Source: Nemania diffusa
Lineage: Eukaryota > Ascomycota > Sordariomycetes > Xylariales > Xylariaceae
DNA length: 64,000 nucleotides
Assembly: GCA_038501195.1 (NCBI GenBank)
Contig: JBBPUQ010000006.1
Span: 2,976,001-3,040,000, forward strand
Direction of reading: 5' to 3'
Shown one piece after another: positions 1-11,268 of this stretch. The notes beneath the pieces are model-generated. The model did not search any database, was not told the DNA's origin, and saw only the letters and a program-made list of their open reading frames with translations. Positions within the stretch are counted from its first letter, which is position 1; the number at the start of each line of letters is the position of its first letter. A program made the translations under genes and the position numbers.

Positions 1-1040
1 TGAGATAGGTAGTCGCTGTAGCGTGGTGTACTGCGTACCGGTCGTAATTTAGTAATTTAGTACCTCTCGCATCCACTACCTATCTAATATGCAGCGTGGC
101 TCCACTGAGAGACCTTTCTACTACACATGCCTAGAAGGGAAATAACTTCTACCTAGGTAGCTTAAGACACTTCCGTAGGAATTAGCATTGAGAATGGGCT
201 GGAGATATGGGATGGGTGGTTGGTTGATTGATTTCTATTCGTGCTCGATTTTAGAAACAGCTGTATCAAAATGAATGGTTAGGGGCTATCGCTTGGACTC
301 TGATAACCTGTATATAAGTACATAAAGATTCTTTCTTACAGCACTGTACATAAATACCCCTTTCGGGCGCAATAACAAGGTTCATGTTAGTAATTGGAAG
401 AGCAGTACCAAATACATCATTCATATTGTATGTACTTTGTACCTACACTTAGACACAGTCACCTGTAAACTCAATTATACTCGGTTATGTGCGAGAGGAA
501 TCGATGGTCTACTTGGGCTTATAAATCCAGATATGGATAATTAGGATTTATATAACCACTTTCAGAAATACAAAGTATGACACAAAAGAGAGATCCGGAA
601 AGTAAGAGGTAGCTTAGAGGAGTAGTAAGTAAGTATCGGAATGTACCTTCTTACCCCTGCTCCCGAACATTTGCTGAGGCTCTCTGGCAGAATGAACCAA
701 GTGGGTCGGGCCCCCCAGTTTACTGCACTACATACTACCTCCAGGTACAACGGCCGCCCCATCTAACCTGTTCTGGCCCGCGTTATCAAGGCACTTAACG
801 CGTTTGGCGAGCGAAGCTACAAGTCTCATCTCACGAAAATTATATGAATCTTAGCTAAATCTAATCCCTACTATGTATGTTGGTTGGTCCGGAGAATAAA
901 CAAAGCATTGTACTCGCCATCTGTGCATATATTTTGCTCCCATTGCACACGCTAGTTTTTGCCGTAAAAGGCCTTTAAATTTATCAGCCAGCACCAAGCA
1001 CCTTGCCAGCAACCAAGCACCAGCAATAATTACCCGCACC
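1..1040. other. Intergenic, no gene seen
   Basis: This stretch is AT-rich, with scattered TAGGTA/TACCTA motifs. The open frames are short and unlike any family I know. The last part is the promoter and 5' leader of the acetyltransferase that starts at 1041. Confidence 0.6.
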
Positions 1041-2270
1041 ATGTCGCTCCCCTCCAACGGCTACGGCCACGGACAATCCTCGATACGAAGCTTTTTTCGT
1101 CCCAAGCAGCCAGTCTACGCACCTCCTCCGTCCTCTTCAAAACGGGATAGTCAGTCCGCGCCCCCTCCATCTGTACAACCGCCACAACCGCCGCCGACGA
1201 CCACGACCACGACACAGCCCGTAACCCCGACGTCATCTCGGCCAGCAAACCTGCCTCCCCAAGCCTCGATATCTCGCATTCAACCCGAGCACATCCCCGC
1301 CCTGCGCCGCATCACCTCCCTCCTCCTACCCGTCAATTACCCAGACTCGTTCTACGCGCGGCTCTCGGACCCCCTCTCCTCGGGCGCCTTCAGCCGCGTG
1401 ATCCTCTGGCACGACGACAGGAAGAGTCCCTCAGCATCCCCGAAGGTGATAGGGGGCCTCGTCTGCCGTCCCGAACCCTCGCCCTTCCACGCCGGCACCG
1501 CCGACGCCCCGGCTCCCAAGCGCGCGCCCACGCTCCCCTCCGCGCAGCCAAACGCGCTATATATCCAGTCGCTCGTCCTCCTATCGCCCTACAGGGGCCT
1601 CGGGCTTGCGGCCGCGCTTCTAGACGAGGTCGTCGCCGACGCGGCGCAGAGCGACTTTGCGTGCGAGTCGGTGTGGGCGCACGTCTGGACGCAGAACGAG
1701 GAGGGCCTGCGATGGTACATGGCGCGGGGCTTCGCGTGCGTCGACGAGGTGAAAAAGTACTACTATAAACTACGCCCGGACAGCGCGTGGATCGTGCGCC
1801 GGGCGATCGGACCTACAGCCGTGCTTGGACTCGATGGTTCCGGATCCGGCGCCGGTGCGGCGAGCGGAGAGCCTACGGTGCCGGGGCCTTGGAGAAGCGT
1901 GACAGCTGCGGTTGCGAATTTGCCCATCGAAAGTACTCCCGAAGGATCGCCGCCATCTTCCCCGCCCGGTTGCACCCCGCTTCTGTCTCTAGAAACCCCT
2001 TTACTCCCCGCTACTACCGCCACGCCAAACGCGAGTCGCCCTCCTCCAAACCCCCTACCATACAGCAGTCGGAGCACGCCGAGCCAATCGTTTCAGAACT
2101 TACGGCCCGAAACAGAGTGGAACGACTTACCCCTGGATATGCAAGCAAGCAAGGCCGGGAGCAGCAATCTCTCTATCCCCGGCACCGCGAGCGGCGCCAG
2201 TTCGCGAAGCAGTTCATCCGCTCGTAAGAAGCGGGACCGCGCGTATCCCGCCGCGGCGTTTGGTAACTAA
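1041..2270 (+). CDS. Naa50-like GNAT N-acetyltransferase with N-terminal PIP box
   Basis: This single-exon gene encodes 409 aa. Residues 12-19 read QSSIRSFF, a textbook PCNA-interacting (PIP) box (Q-x-x-I-x-x-F-F), followed by RPKQ. Residues 22-75 are rich in Pro, Ser and Thr and look disordered. The GNAT fold runs from about residue 76 to 245. It opens with LLLPVNYPDSFY, resembling the N-terminal-methionine acetyltransferase Naa50/San, and carries the acetyl-CoA loop YRGLGLAAALL at 184-194. A conserved-looking PETEWNDLPLDM lies at 356-367 in a disordered tail ending in a basic patch (ARKKRDR). By family it should transfer acetyl from acetyl-CoA to a protein amine. The PIP box suggests action at replication forks, as known for the cohesin acetyltransferase Eco1, but this is inference. 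The gene is convergent with the glucokinase. The C-terminal tail is far longer than in metazoan Naa50. Confidence 0.9.
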   Translation: MSLPSNGYGHGQSSIRSFFRPKQPVYAPPPSSSKRDSQSAPPPSVQPPQPPPTTTTTTQPVTPTSSRPANLPPQASISRIQPEHIPALRRITSLLLPVNYPDSFYARLSDPLSSGAFSRVILWHDDRKSPSASPKVIGGLVCRPEPSPFHAGTADAPAPKRAPTLPSAQPNALYIQSLVLLSPYRGLGLAAALLDEVVADAAQSDFACESVWAHVWTQNEEGLRWYMARGFACVDEVKKYYYKLRPDSAWIVRRAIGPTAVLGLDGSGSGAGAASGEPTVPGPWRSVTAAVANLPIESTPEGSPPSSPPGCTPLLSLETPLLPATTATPNASRPPPNPLPYSSRSTPSQSFQNLRPETEWNDLPLDMQASKAGSSNLSIPGTASGASSRSSSSARKKRDRAYPAAAFGN

Positions 2271-2777
2271 ATATTTCAGACGAGGGACTAAAAGAGATCA
2301 GAAACCCATGGCTTCAAAATCCAGATATTCCATCCACAAAAAATGAGGGGGAAAGACGAGAACAATCCCTAGTAAAGGAAAGAGATTTTTTAGCTATATT
2401 CAGCGTGTGAACGTACTAACTACCTTAACATTACCAAGCAAGAGTAATCGAGCATGATGTTGATAAGGAGATATATATATATATGTAAGCTTAATGTCGT
2501 TACGCGTAGTAACGAAATCACCAAAGGGGGACTTTGAAAAGAGAGAGGGAGAGTGAAAGGTGCAACGAAAAATGATATGATCACATATAATGCATAAATA
2601 GAGAAAACTAGTGGTCAGTACTGTCGAATAGACGAAACATATACATATCAAGAATATATTGATATCTTTCTTTCTATACCAACTGAGAGTCTTCCGAATA
2701 GGAAATGCGTAAGGTCGTCAATACATGCTTGTACAAGAAAAGCTTGGGGTGGGTCATGAATATGGGCCCATGTATTT
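2271..2777. other. Convergent 3' spacer
   Basis: About 500 bp of AT-rich sequence lies between the stop codons of the acetyltransferase (+) and the glucokinase (-). It contains a short (TA)n run near 2470. I see no gene in it. Confidence 0.6.
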
Positions 2778-4490
2778 CTATGTTAACAACGCTGATTCCC
2801 CAGTCGACGGTATAACACCTGCGAGCTTCTGAGCCGCTTCGATTTTCAGAGCCGCAAGCCCATCTGCTATCTCTTTCTTCTCCATACCTGCTGCCACCAG
2901 CGCAATCAAGGCCGCGCCAACACCACTGCCGTCTGTAGCAATACCAATCCGGATCCGTTCCGCACCCTCCGCACCGATGCCTTCGATGCTCTTGAGAGCT
3001 TCCTGGATCATGTCTCGGAAGAAGGGGTAGTGTTCCACAAGACTACCATCTGCTCCTATGTCTACAAGCTCGTCCTTGGTCTCCTTCAGCCGACCACTCT
3101 GGATGACGATGCCGGCCAGCGCCACAGCAGAGAGCCTTGCGGCTCGGCGGCCAACCGCATAAGAAATGTCCTTGAAAGCCTGTGCATCTTCAACTGAAGC
3201 AGAGTGTATTTGCAGCTGGGAGTCAAGCTCTTGTCGCAGGCTCGACAGGTCAGGGGTAGAATCGGCTACAGCAGTCGACATTAATGAGCTGTCCAGGCCC
3301 CATTGCTTAAATAGGCCTGAGCCATCGCCAATATGTGTGGTTGATATCCGGTCATCAGTGCTAGAATTGACATCTTTGAATAGCGAGACTTTAGAATTCT
3401 CGTATAAGTCGACAACGGCTAAGCGGACAATCTCCCCTAGGAACATTCCCGATACCCTCTTTTCGAAAATCTGGATCCCTGGATTGACGCTATCCCGGTC
3501 TAATTTCGCATCGTACGGAGTGTTCGGTAATACGTTGAGCTGATTGTCAAATGACCCCCATTCGGTGTTGATTACCATTTCACCAGTCGATTTATCGTAC
3601 TGTCCACCCACCGACTTTTGAAGATTTGTGATCTTCTCAACATAAGCGCCGTTGGTTCCAGTTCCAAATATAGCTCCAATAAGCGTAGCAGTCTTTCCAG
3701 GCGCTGTATATGAGCGCGCCATCAAGGTACCAACAGTGTCATTTACTAAGGCTGCCACCTTGACAGGAAGATGAAGTAAATCGATCTCATCTTGTAATAA
3801 GGCACAGACATCCTTGCCAATTGTGTCGGGAATGTCGAACCCTTTAGTCCATCTTATGAGAGAGCCCTTGTTGATACCGAATTGTTGAACAGGAAAGCTG
3901 AATGTAAAGCCAAGTCGGAAGACATTCTCATCCGTGTATCCATCAGCTACCTTGGAGGACCTTCGTCGGCGTACGAGGGCTTCGAAGTGCTCCTCGTGAT
4001 GTGTTTTCAAGAATAGCTCGATCTGTTTAGCGAGGAAGCCAAAGAGTTCCTTGGATGTCTTGGCCACCATCAGTTCCTTGGGGATGGCAACCTTACTATA
4101 CGTAAGGTTGAAGGTGGTGTCGCCATTGAGATGGACTGAACAGACTCGGAAGTTCGTGCCCCCTAGATCGACAGCCATGTACAATCCCTGTGAGGTGGTC
4201 AGCATTGGGATAAATGGATAGAGTTCAAGGTAAGTAAGAACCTTCTCGGTGCCGTTTGGTACACCGGTGACATAGGTCGGGATTTGGCTTATGCTGGTAC
4301 CATCTTTCTGCAGCCCCTCATCTATTAACTATATTAACATCCAAGTTCAAGCGTCATAAATATAATATATGGCTTCGTAGATCGTACTCATCTGTCGCAA
4401 AAACTCCTGTACGCCCTTATTCAGATCATCATCGGTGTAATCGAATTGCGCAACGATGCGCTTCGTCTCTTCTGCTAGAGAATTCGACAT
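2778..4490 (-). CDS. glk1: Glucokinase (hexokinase family)
   Basis: The enzyme phosphorylates glucose with ATP at the entry to glycolysis, in the cytosol. Three exons are inferred: 4490-4388, 4321-4242 and 4187-2778, giving 530 aa. The start at 4490 gives MSNSLAEETKRIVAQFDY, which fits the family N-terminus. The junction reading RQMNEGLQKDGTSISQIPTY supports intron 1, and TEKGLYMAVDLGGTNFRV supports intron 2. Visible motifs are the phosphate-1 loop DLGGTNFR (about residue 67), the sugar-binding segment SFPVQQFGINKGSLIRWTKGF split between about 158 and 178, the catalytic Asp in NDTVGTLMA (about 211), and GTGTNGAY (about 236). A loop of roughly 50 residues rich in Ser and Asp before the C-terminal lobe makes it slightly longer than the roughly 495-aa Aspergillus enzyme. 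The sequence resembles GlkA-type glucokinases more than Hxk-type hexokinases. Confidence 0.93.
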
Positions 4491-6729
4491 GGTGGGGGTT
4501 AGGGAGATCGGCGGCGAGGTCGCAAATGGGTGTGGGCTTTCACAGATAGCAGGTTCAACGATAACGGCAGGAGGGGAGGAGAATGTTTGCGAGAAGGGAT
4601 GCGACGTGAAGATGTGAGGATATTGCACTTTGATATCAGCGAGAAAGGGCTGGGCGACCTGGTTTGGAGGGGCAATCAGCAAGGGCAAAATATGTACGAT
4701 TGCGCCGAGTAGGTATGTCGTATGTCATGCATACGACCCAGCACGCGTGATGCGGGGAGCAAACTAGCCCTAGCGAGCCTCTAAGAATAAAATATGTAAT
4801 AAAATAACTCGGACGACCCTTGCGAATAACTTACTAGGACGACAGCCAAGAGGACTACAGAGAACAGGTATATGAAGAGGGGTGCAGGCTGCTGGACCAC
4901 TTCGTTCTTTGCGGATTGTCTCACTTCCTTTACCAAATGCTCGTCGGGTGCCACAGAAGAAAGCGTACACTGTGGACTATGCGTATGGACGCGAGCATCA
5001 TCAGCTCTGACGCCGAAGCGCCAGGCTCCCACAGGCTCTTCCCACGTATGGGGCGCCACGGCGATTTTCGCGGGGTTATTAGCGGGGTCTCGCTCTGGTT
5101 CTTACTATCCTTCTACAGCTCGGTCGGGGGAAGCTTCCAGGGCCCGCCGGCGCCCGCGATAAACCCCAGTAGACGGCCCGAGATTGACGATTGGCGCCAG
5201 GGGACAAGATAATAGGATACGGCGCTGCAATGACGAAAAGGCCGCAAATTTGATAGTACAGGTTAAAACGGGCCGCCAAAGTCTGCTAGCGATATCGATG
5301 AGGTCATGAGCGATCCACCTTGGAACGTGGCCTGCCTATCCAGACCTGCAGCTAGCCTCGAGCAGCTGGCCTGAGGTCGCGTGTTGTGCACTGTCCAGGG
5401 CGCCGGAGGAGGAACCAGGTAGAAGGTAGATAGGAGGGCAGAGAGGCAAGAGTGGGGGCAGGAGAGAGCACAGAACTCAAGATGTTAAGTATCAACGCCG
5501 TCCTTCATTCACCCTTGATGTGAACCAATTGGCCAATTGATAACCCGTGGGATAACAAATAGTACCAAGGCATCCAATGAGATAGAGATGTTTTGATTGA
5601 CAATTGAGTCTTATTATAGGGATGATCGAGTCGGTCAGTTTCCGGCTACCAGTACCTAGTATAAGACATACTTCACGACTGAAGAGACTGAGACTGTAAC
5701 TGACTCGTAGGCGTGCTTCAAGACCACCTATTTCAGCAAACTGGAAGATGCAACAATTAGGGGAGGGTAGTACGACACGGTAAAGCAGAGTGTTTGCTAA
5801 CTATAGACAATAGGTATGAATTGGATGATGAACGCAAAAAGAGGTCGAGGCGGTCACACAGATTTTGTGGTTGGCGTTGGGAGGAGTAGGTATCTAGATA
5901 GAGAGGTCACACGGAACCGTCTAAGTACCAACTTAGGTAGGTACTTGTGGCAGTATGGCCGGTGGTTGGTGGTCTTAGGAAGAGGTGGGGACTACTATCC
6001 AATACCTGCCTCCTAGTTCAAATGACGATTACCTATAAGGGTAGGAACTTACAAATGGTAGCCAGTGAGAGAGAAGTCGCTGTCCGAAGAATACTTGAAG
6101 TTATTATTACCCTACCTACGGTAAGTCTAGACTATACCAGTAGGTAGTTAGAGGTCAATGTGGAGGTGCCCGAAAAAACCAAACTACCTACCTCGGTACT
6201 TATTGCACTTCCCAACAGACTACCTAGGTACCTGTCGAGATATAATCGAGTTTCTCCGTACCACAGTGTGTTATTCAGATAACCTAGTCTACAGGTTGGA
6301 TTGAATTGATTAATTGATACCTTAGGTAGTATTCAGCGCCGGTGGTAATTTGCTCACCCAACGGCCTCCCAGCTCCTCGCAGGATGCAGAATGCTGTTCG
6401 GCCAATTACGGTAAGCTAGAGTAATACACTATTTGTCTCTTCGACTATCAGTTCGTTCGAGTCAATTTTCTCAGGAGTCCAATTAATAAGTTTGAAGTTA
6501 CAGCTTCCATTGTGCACAGTCCGAATTAACAACCCCCAGGGTGCACGTCCCATAAAACGCCACAAGGGGCCCCAGATAACGCACCCCGGAACCCAAACAC
6601 CCCAGGGTCCAGTCCAAACAGTCGTTACATAATCAAGCGGGAGTGACCTAAGTATGAATGAATGAGCAAGCCTTTCTTACTGTCCATGAAATAGGGCTAG
6701 GCAATTCACATACGAGACGGCGACAACGC
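4491..6729. other. Intergenic, no supported gene
   Basis: The first part is the promoter of the glucokinase. A GC-richer block at 4870-5280 has open frames on both strands but no start codon or family I can support. From 5600 to 6350 the sequence is dense in TAGGTA/TACCTA motifs and is probably non-coding. Confidence 0.5.
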
Positions 6730-7315
6730 TCATCGTTTCTTAGGGATGTGCCTCTGAATTACACAGTGTTCACCGTTGAGGGGCTCGTCACAGCACGCCC
6801 ATCTAAATCCTTCTGGGCACGCTTTATGCCGCCAATCCGTCTCGACATTAATGCTGTGGATCTCATACGTCACCTGATCATCATCGGGAAAATATTCGGC
6901 ATCGATCATGAGCATATCTAGAACCACGACAATGTGAGCATCAGTGTCAGTATCGACATCGCTGCGCCAGCAGAGGAGGTGAGATCAGTAGCGCACCCTC
7001 GTGAGTCTGACAAGCTTCATCGTCGTTGAGCGTGATATCATAAGTCTCCCCGCACGTCTCGCACCCTTCATATCTTGGTTTCTGGGTGACTTCGACTTTC
7101 TTCCGCTTCTTGCTCTGCTTTGTGGTATCGTCGTCGGATGAGTCGGATAATTCTATAATTTCATGCTTCCGCGACACGAGCAGCCGATCCGTCGCTTCCT
7201 TGCGGCAGGCCTCCGAATCTCTGCACAAAGATTTCAGCAAGTCGCGTAGAATATGCTCGTCAGCATTGTCGATGGCGCGCTCCAGAAGCGCGTGTTTGTT
7301 AGTTTGTGTAGCCAT
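6730..7315 (-). CDS. Conserved fungal hypothetical protein with Cys-rich C-terminus
   Basis: Two exons are inferred, 7315-6997 and 6917-6730, with a 79-nt intron ending TTCTAG and holding a GCTCAC-like branch site. They give about 168 aa. The N-terminus (MATQTNKHALLERAIDN) is helical. The middle holds an acidic, Ser-rich stretch (SDSSDDD) followed by a basic KKRKK patch, a likely nuclear signal. Then come CETCGETYD and, in exon 2, WACCDEP. This layout resembles a widespread short Pezizomycotina family whose Cys pairs may bind a metal. No function is known to me. The exon 1/exon 2 join is the least certain part, because the other acceptor (GCGCAG) puts a stop in frame. Confidence 0.7.
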
Positions 7316-7900
7316 AATTACACCGATTAAATGATGATATGAATACTATGAAGACTGAGACGCGTCGGGAAAATATTCATCTAGACGCGACCCCGGTCGT
7401 TATATTTGCGAAATAATTCTACAGGACACGGGCGCACTATCAGGGTTTATCAACTCCCTGTAGGCTATAGACTACCCTGCACACGGAGACCAGCGATATT
7501 GCAGTACAAACATTTGGCCTGGTGGTACATATTGAGGTGTCATTGATGTTGTAGCTGAAATGGAGTAATCATACATAGACTACCTAGAACCCACCAAAAG
7601 AGGGCTATCATTAATATGGGCTTTCATCTCCAAAGCAAATATCCTACATCTTTATGATTTACACGTGCTTGCCTCGTATATTACTAGACAAGTCTTTAGA
7701 ATTAAGCATATATTTCAATCGCCTTACTAGATTTAAGAAATAAAGGCATATAATGAGAATACTTATGTGTTACCTAAACTACAGGTCAAATACTCAAACG
7801 TCCAGATTAGGAAAGGTTCATGACATTGTATACCCGCAGAAAATACCAGAGAGTTGAAGGATAAGAACCAGTTTTGTGTTTTGTATAAATTTAGGGGGAG
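7316..7900. other. Intergenic, AT-rich
   Basis: The promoter side of the small hypothetical gene is followed by AT-rich sequence. I see no gene in it. Confidence 0.5.
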
Positions 7901-7906
7901 AAAAAA
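7901..7906 (-). terminator. Likely Pol III terminator of tRNA-Lys
   Basis: On the minus strand this is a run of six T, about 47 nt downstream of the tRNA 3' end. It is the first T run long enough to stop RNA polymerase III. Confidence 0.55.
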
Positions 7907-7919
7907 GGAATGGTTGCTA

Positions 7920-7939
7920 CTCCTAGTTATAACTAGGAG
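7920..7939. repeat. Perfect 20-bp palindrome beside the tRNA
   Basis: CTCCTAGTTA is followed directly by its reverse complement TAACTAGGAG. It sits about 13 bp past the tRNA 3' end and before the T run. It could form a hairpin in the tRNA 3' trailer or be a protein-binding site. Confidence 0.7.
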
Positions 7940-7952
7940 GCATCAGGAATTG

Positions 7953-8080
7953 AGCCCAATGCGGGGGTCGAACCTGCTAGGGTTAGCCACTAGGTATTTC
8001 ACTAATTTTTTTTCAACAGAAGACTTACCCGCAACCTTGAGATTAAGAGTCTCACGCTCTACCGATTGAGCTAACCGGGC
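7953..8080 (-). tRNA. tRNA-Lys(CUU) with a 55-nt spliceosomal-type insert in the T-arm
   Basis: Joining 8080-8029 to 7973-7953 gives a complete 73-nt tRNA. The acceptor stem pairs GCCCGGT with ATTGGGC. The D-arm is GCTC/GAGC. The anticodon arm is TGAGA-CTCTTAA-TCTCA with anticodon CTT. The T-arm GCGGG-TTCGACC-CCCGC forms only after joining. The 55-nt insert (8028-7974) starts GTAAGT, carries GGCTAACC near its end and stops at TAGCAG, which is a canonical fungal mRNA intron. There is no ordinary tRNA intron at 37/38. The A box (TAGCTCAATCGGTAG) is intact. The B box GGTTCGACCCC survives in the DNA because the insert ends in G. The discriminator base is T, as in yeast tRNA-Lys(CUU). Whether it is spliced, and by which machinery, cannot be told from sequence. 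Confidence 0.88.
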
Positions 8081-9283
8081 AAAGGATGCTGTTCGTTACT
8101 TTTAACTCGTGCTTCATTCGCTTGAGTTTGTGTAGGCTACAAGTGAAGCTAACTGGGCGTTTCAGAATTTTTATTACATAATACTAATTCTTGTATTAAC
8201 TTCGACTACATCTTCCACTACAAACAGTGTTCTATGAAGTTGAATCAGTCTTCTGGTTATAAACCGTGAGCTTGTTTCTGTATACTTAGTACAGGTAGTT
8301 CACAACAAATTGTGTTAATGAAGCATGGTAAATAAGTTAGGGTGGTGATGCCATACACAAGTGGCTGCAAACGAATAAGGCCTTAATATTGACAACGTTA
8401 TAGAACAGCTAACTATAATTAATCAATTTAGGGCCTCAATGCGGAGGAGAGGGACACTTTAGTCCCCTGCTAGAAGTTAATCACATAGTATTATTGAACT
8501 GCGCTTATTTAACATTTGGTATCTCTTATCCCCTTTCAGGGTAACCTCTCACCCCTGAGCCGCCAATTTTCTAAACCACTTGCCTTTTTTTTTTAATTCG
8601 ACAATAATGAGACAATCCCACCTTACTTCAACCTAATAAGAATGTGAATAACTCATTTGTAATTTCATATCCATTATGGTCTTCATTATCATTATTCGAG
8701 ATGGCATAATCTAAGCGAGTAGTTACGCACGCCGCACATGTTTAAGGCGGGCTATTGTGACGGGCGTGGCCTAGCGGCGAGTAAATTGAACGCACTGTAA
8801 ATAAACTATATAAGGAGAAGAAGGGAAGCCTCTCTGTACGAGCTGGGAACGCTCGGTTATATACCCGCTAGCATACAACGACTGATCAAGCCGTACGACC
8901 AACAAGCTAGGTCGCCGCTACCTCGTTGTAGCCTAGCAAGCACCTAGCCTATAACAGCTATATTTAAATTGAAGTGGTAATTATCTATTATATGTCCTGA
9001 TAGGGCATTGCCTATATAAAGTAGTAGAACTAGTAATCTTAATTTGAATATATGTAGGCGAACAAATAACCCTGACTTCCTCGTTTCTTCATCGGCTTGA
9101 CCCCTACTTGTATAGTTATATAGTGGGCACTGTTAACCCATTGTTACCAGAGTGCCTAACGTGGTTCGACAATTATTCTACTTTCATTTCGGGTCTCTTC
9201 AAAAGTTATCCGTATCTATCGCGCTTGTGGGATCCTATGTTTGGTAGCGATAACCTGGATATCGTGAATCGAGTTTCCAATTG
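8081..9283. other. Intergenic, AT-rich
   Basis: I see no supported gene. At 8760-8960 there is a more structured, GC-richer patch with a TATA-like ctatataagg, which could be a worn retroelement end, but I find no matching second copy. The rest is AT-rich. Confidence 0.45.
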
Positions 9284-11268
9284 TTACCTAATCATAATTT
9301 TCTGCCATTGAATTGGTGTCGTTGGCTGCTGATTATTGGAGGCAGAACTTTCGCTATTTATCGGAACCTGCTTCGTGTCTGAGGGTGAACTTGTATGCCA
9401 AGGGCTTCTGGGACTAAGAACTTCGCCTTCCATGGCACCGTCAACTTGACCTAGTTAGCGATATCCCTCACGCATTGATCTGGTTACTTACCATAAGCGT
9501 CGGCGACGAGCCGGAAAATAGTACTACGGTCAACTTTACGAAGTATCATGGGATAGTTGCAACCCGCGATGATACATAAATAGTCACCCGGCTGGGCAAC
9601 GCTAGCGCAAATCCCAAAATGACCTGCTTCCGTGACGAAAAACCTCCTTCGCCTCATAATGTTGGCTGCTACAGGATACATACATTTGTACATATCTTTA
9701 TCCCTACGGCGATCGTAAGATTTTCTTAGATAGCCGGCGGCTAGAACCTTGTTGACTTCTTTCTCAAGGGAGGTGTCAACGACATGTGCTTGATTATTAA
9801 GTGGTTTCCCTCGGCTTCTCGCAGCGAGCATATATGCTGAGCCAACGTCTTCGCGAAATTGTTCCAAGTTTGCGGTAGTAGGGTCATGAAAGTATCCTGC
9901 CCGTTCATACCAAAAACGGCGTGTTTCACTGGTGTGAAACGTATCTGTCATATCAGCGATTTTATCGAAAATCACCCCTGATACAGTCAGGGTATCCAAC
10001 GTGTTGTCGAGCTCGAAAGTTGCTTCGCTTCTGCCTGATGCTGAGAACAGCCAACGGTGAGCATCATCTATTTTGACAAGCGAGTCAAAATGAAAAAGGG
10101 TGAACACCCTATTTCCGTTGACAAGTAAAGTTGGTCGAAGGTTATTAGCTTCTGTTCTCCAATCTGGAACCCATGACGGAAGGAAGGAAGTCCCAGCCAC
10201 ACCATTCGCCGCAAGGAGGATATCTAGGTGTTTTTCCGTCATAATAATGCTACGAGCGACCTCTTTATACACCTGTTCCACGGGCTTTGAATAGTCGGGT
10301 GTAATCCTCGGTAGTAGCTCGCTTCCGGCCACGCCTATGATGGAATAAATTTTATCTCGAGGGTCGGCAGCCTGACGATCCCATGTATTCCAAAGCAAAT
10401 CAGAGAAAGTGCTGCCGTAGCTTCCTTTAGGCTTCCCACCTACTAGGTGGAGGACTAGGCCATAACGCCTCTGATTCGATTCCCACAAGTAAAGGCGCGT
10501 ACAATTGATGGATACAAGGTCGAATACTAGCCGCTCAAATAGTTCGCAGCTATTCTTTTTCCTCCAAGAATCTCCACTTACTTCAGGTATTACTGAATAA
10601 TAACTTTGTTCGTCTAACCGTGCCAGTTTTGACAAGGCTCGCTCAATAATCTTCCATGAGATGATAGACGACCCGCACTGAAGGATCGCATCGGTTGCAC
10701 TCCAGGCCTCTTGGAGAACCCAGGCACGAGACCACCAGGGACGTGCAAACAACTTATTTAGTGCATTCCAGTCCTCGATCCCCCTTAACCCGTGGTCCCT
10801 CCATCTATAGAGTTTCTCCTTTGGTATCTGGCTAAGAAATTCCAAGAATACTAGAGCACGATCACTCGAGTGACATCTAGCGCCCAGCCAGATAATCACA
10901 TGGCTTGCTATTCGATACACATCTCGCATGAGGCCGACTTGCTGACTGCGTTCTTTGTCATTATCCTGGTCAATACAGAGTGCGTCAATCCACAGGGTGC
11001 GTTTTTGTTGTATAGAGCGCAGATGTTGAAGTGCTTCGTGCAAATTTGTAGAAATAGTGATTTTCGCAGACTCGACATGTGTATGATGGGCATCATCTTC
11101 CAATCCCCAGGCGTACGATAGGGCTTCATATTGGGGGTTGGAGTTAAGCGTGGCGTGGAAAATCTCAACTGAGATAGGCGATGAATCCTGACCCGGGAGG
11201 AAGTTTATGAGTCGGACCTCGTTGCTTGCCTTAAGCGGCATGTAGCTATAACTAAGAAATGTGTCCAT
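9284..11268 (-). CDS. HET-domain protein (heterokaryon incompatibility type)
   Basis: The gene has two exons, 11268-9492 and 9450-9284, with a 41-nt intron that begins GTAAGT and ends CGCTAACTAG. It encodes about 647 aa. The HET domain starts near residue 48 with YEALSYAWG and continues through LWIDALCIDQDN and QVGLMRDVYRIASHVIIWLG. After a long helical middle, the C-terminus reads GDYLCIIAGC and then, across the splice, DAYGQVDGAMEGEVL, which matches the usual family ending (DxYVHGxMxGE). HET proteins trigger cell death or growth arrest when unlike hyphae fuse. No partner domain (NACHT, WD40, ankyrin) is visible, so this is a stand-alone HET protein. Its target is unknown. Confidence 0.94.

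Noticed and set aside
4781..5059. Minus-strand frame of 92 codons ending in a hydrophobic segment (a possible tail-anchored protein)
   Set aside because: It has no ATG, only a GTG, overlaps equally long frames on the other strand, and matches no family. Without transcript data it is as likely to be noise.
7953..8080. Reading the tRNA-Lys as a plain pseudogene broken by an insertion
   Set aside because: The insert has exact intron borders and a branch site, and all paired stems of the tRNA are preserved without other damage. A random insertion into a dead gene would not be expected to do this.
8760..8960. Possible LTR or retroelement end with a TATA-like box
   Set aside because: No second copy, primer-binding site or coding region is visible.
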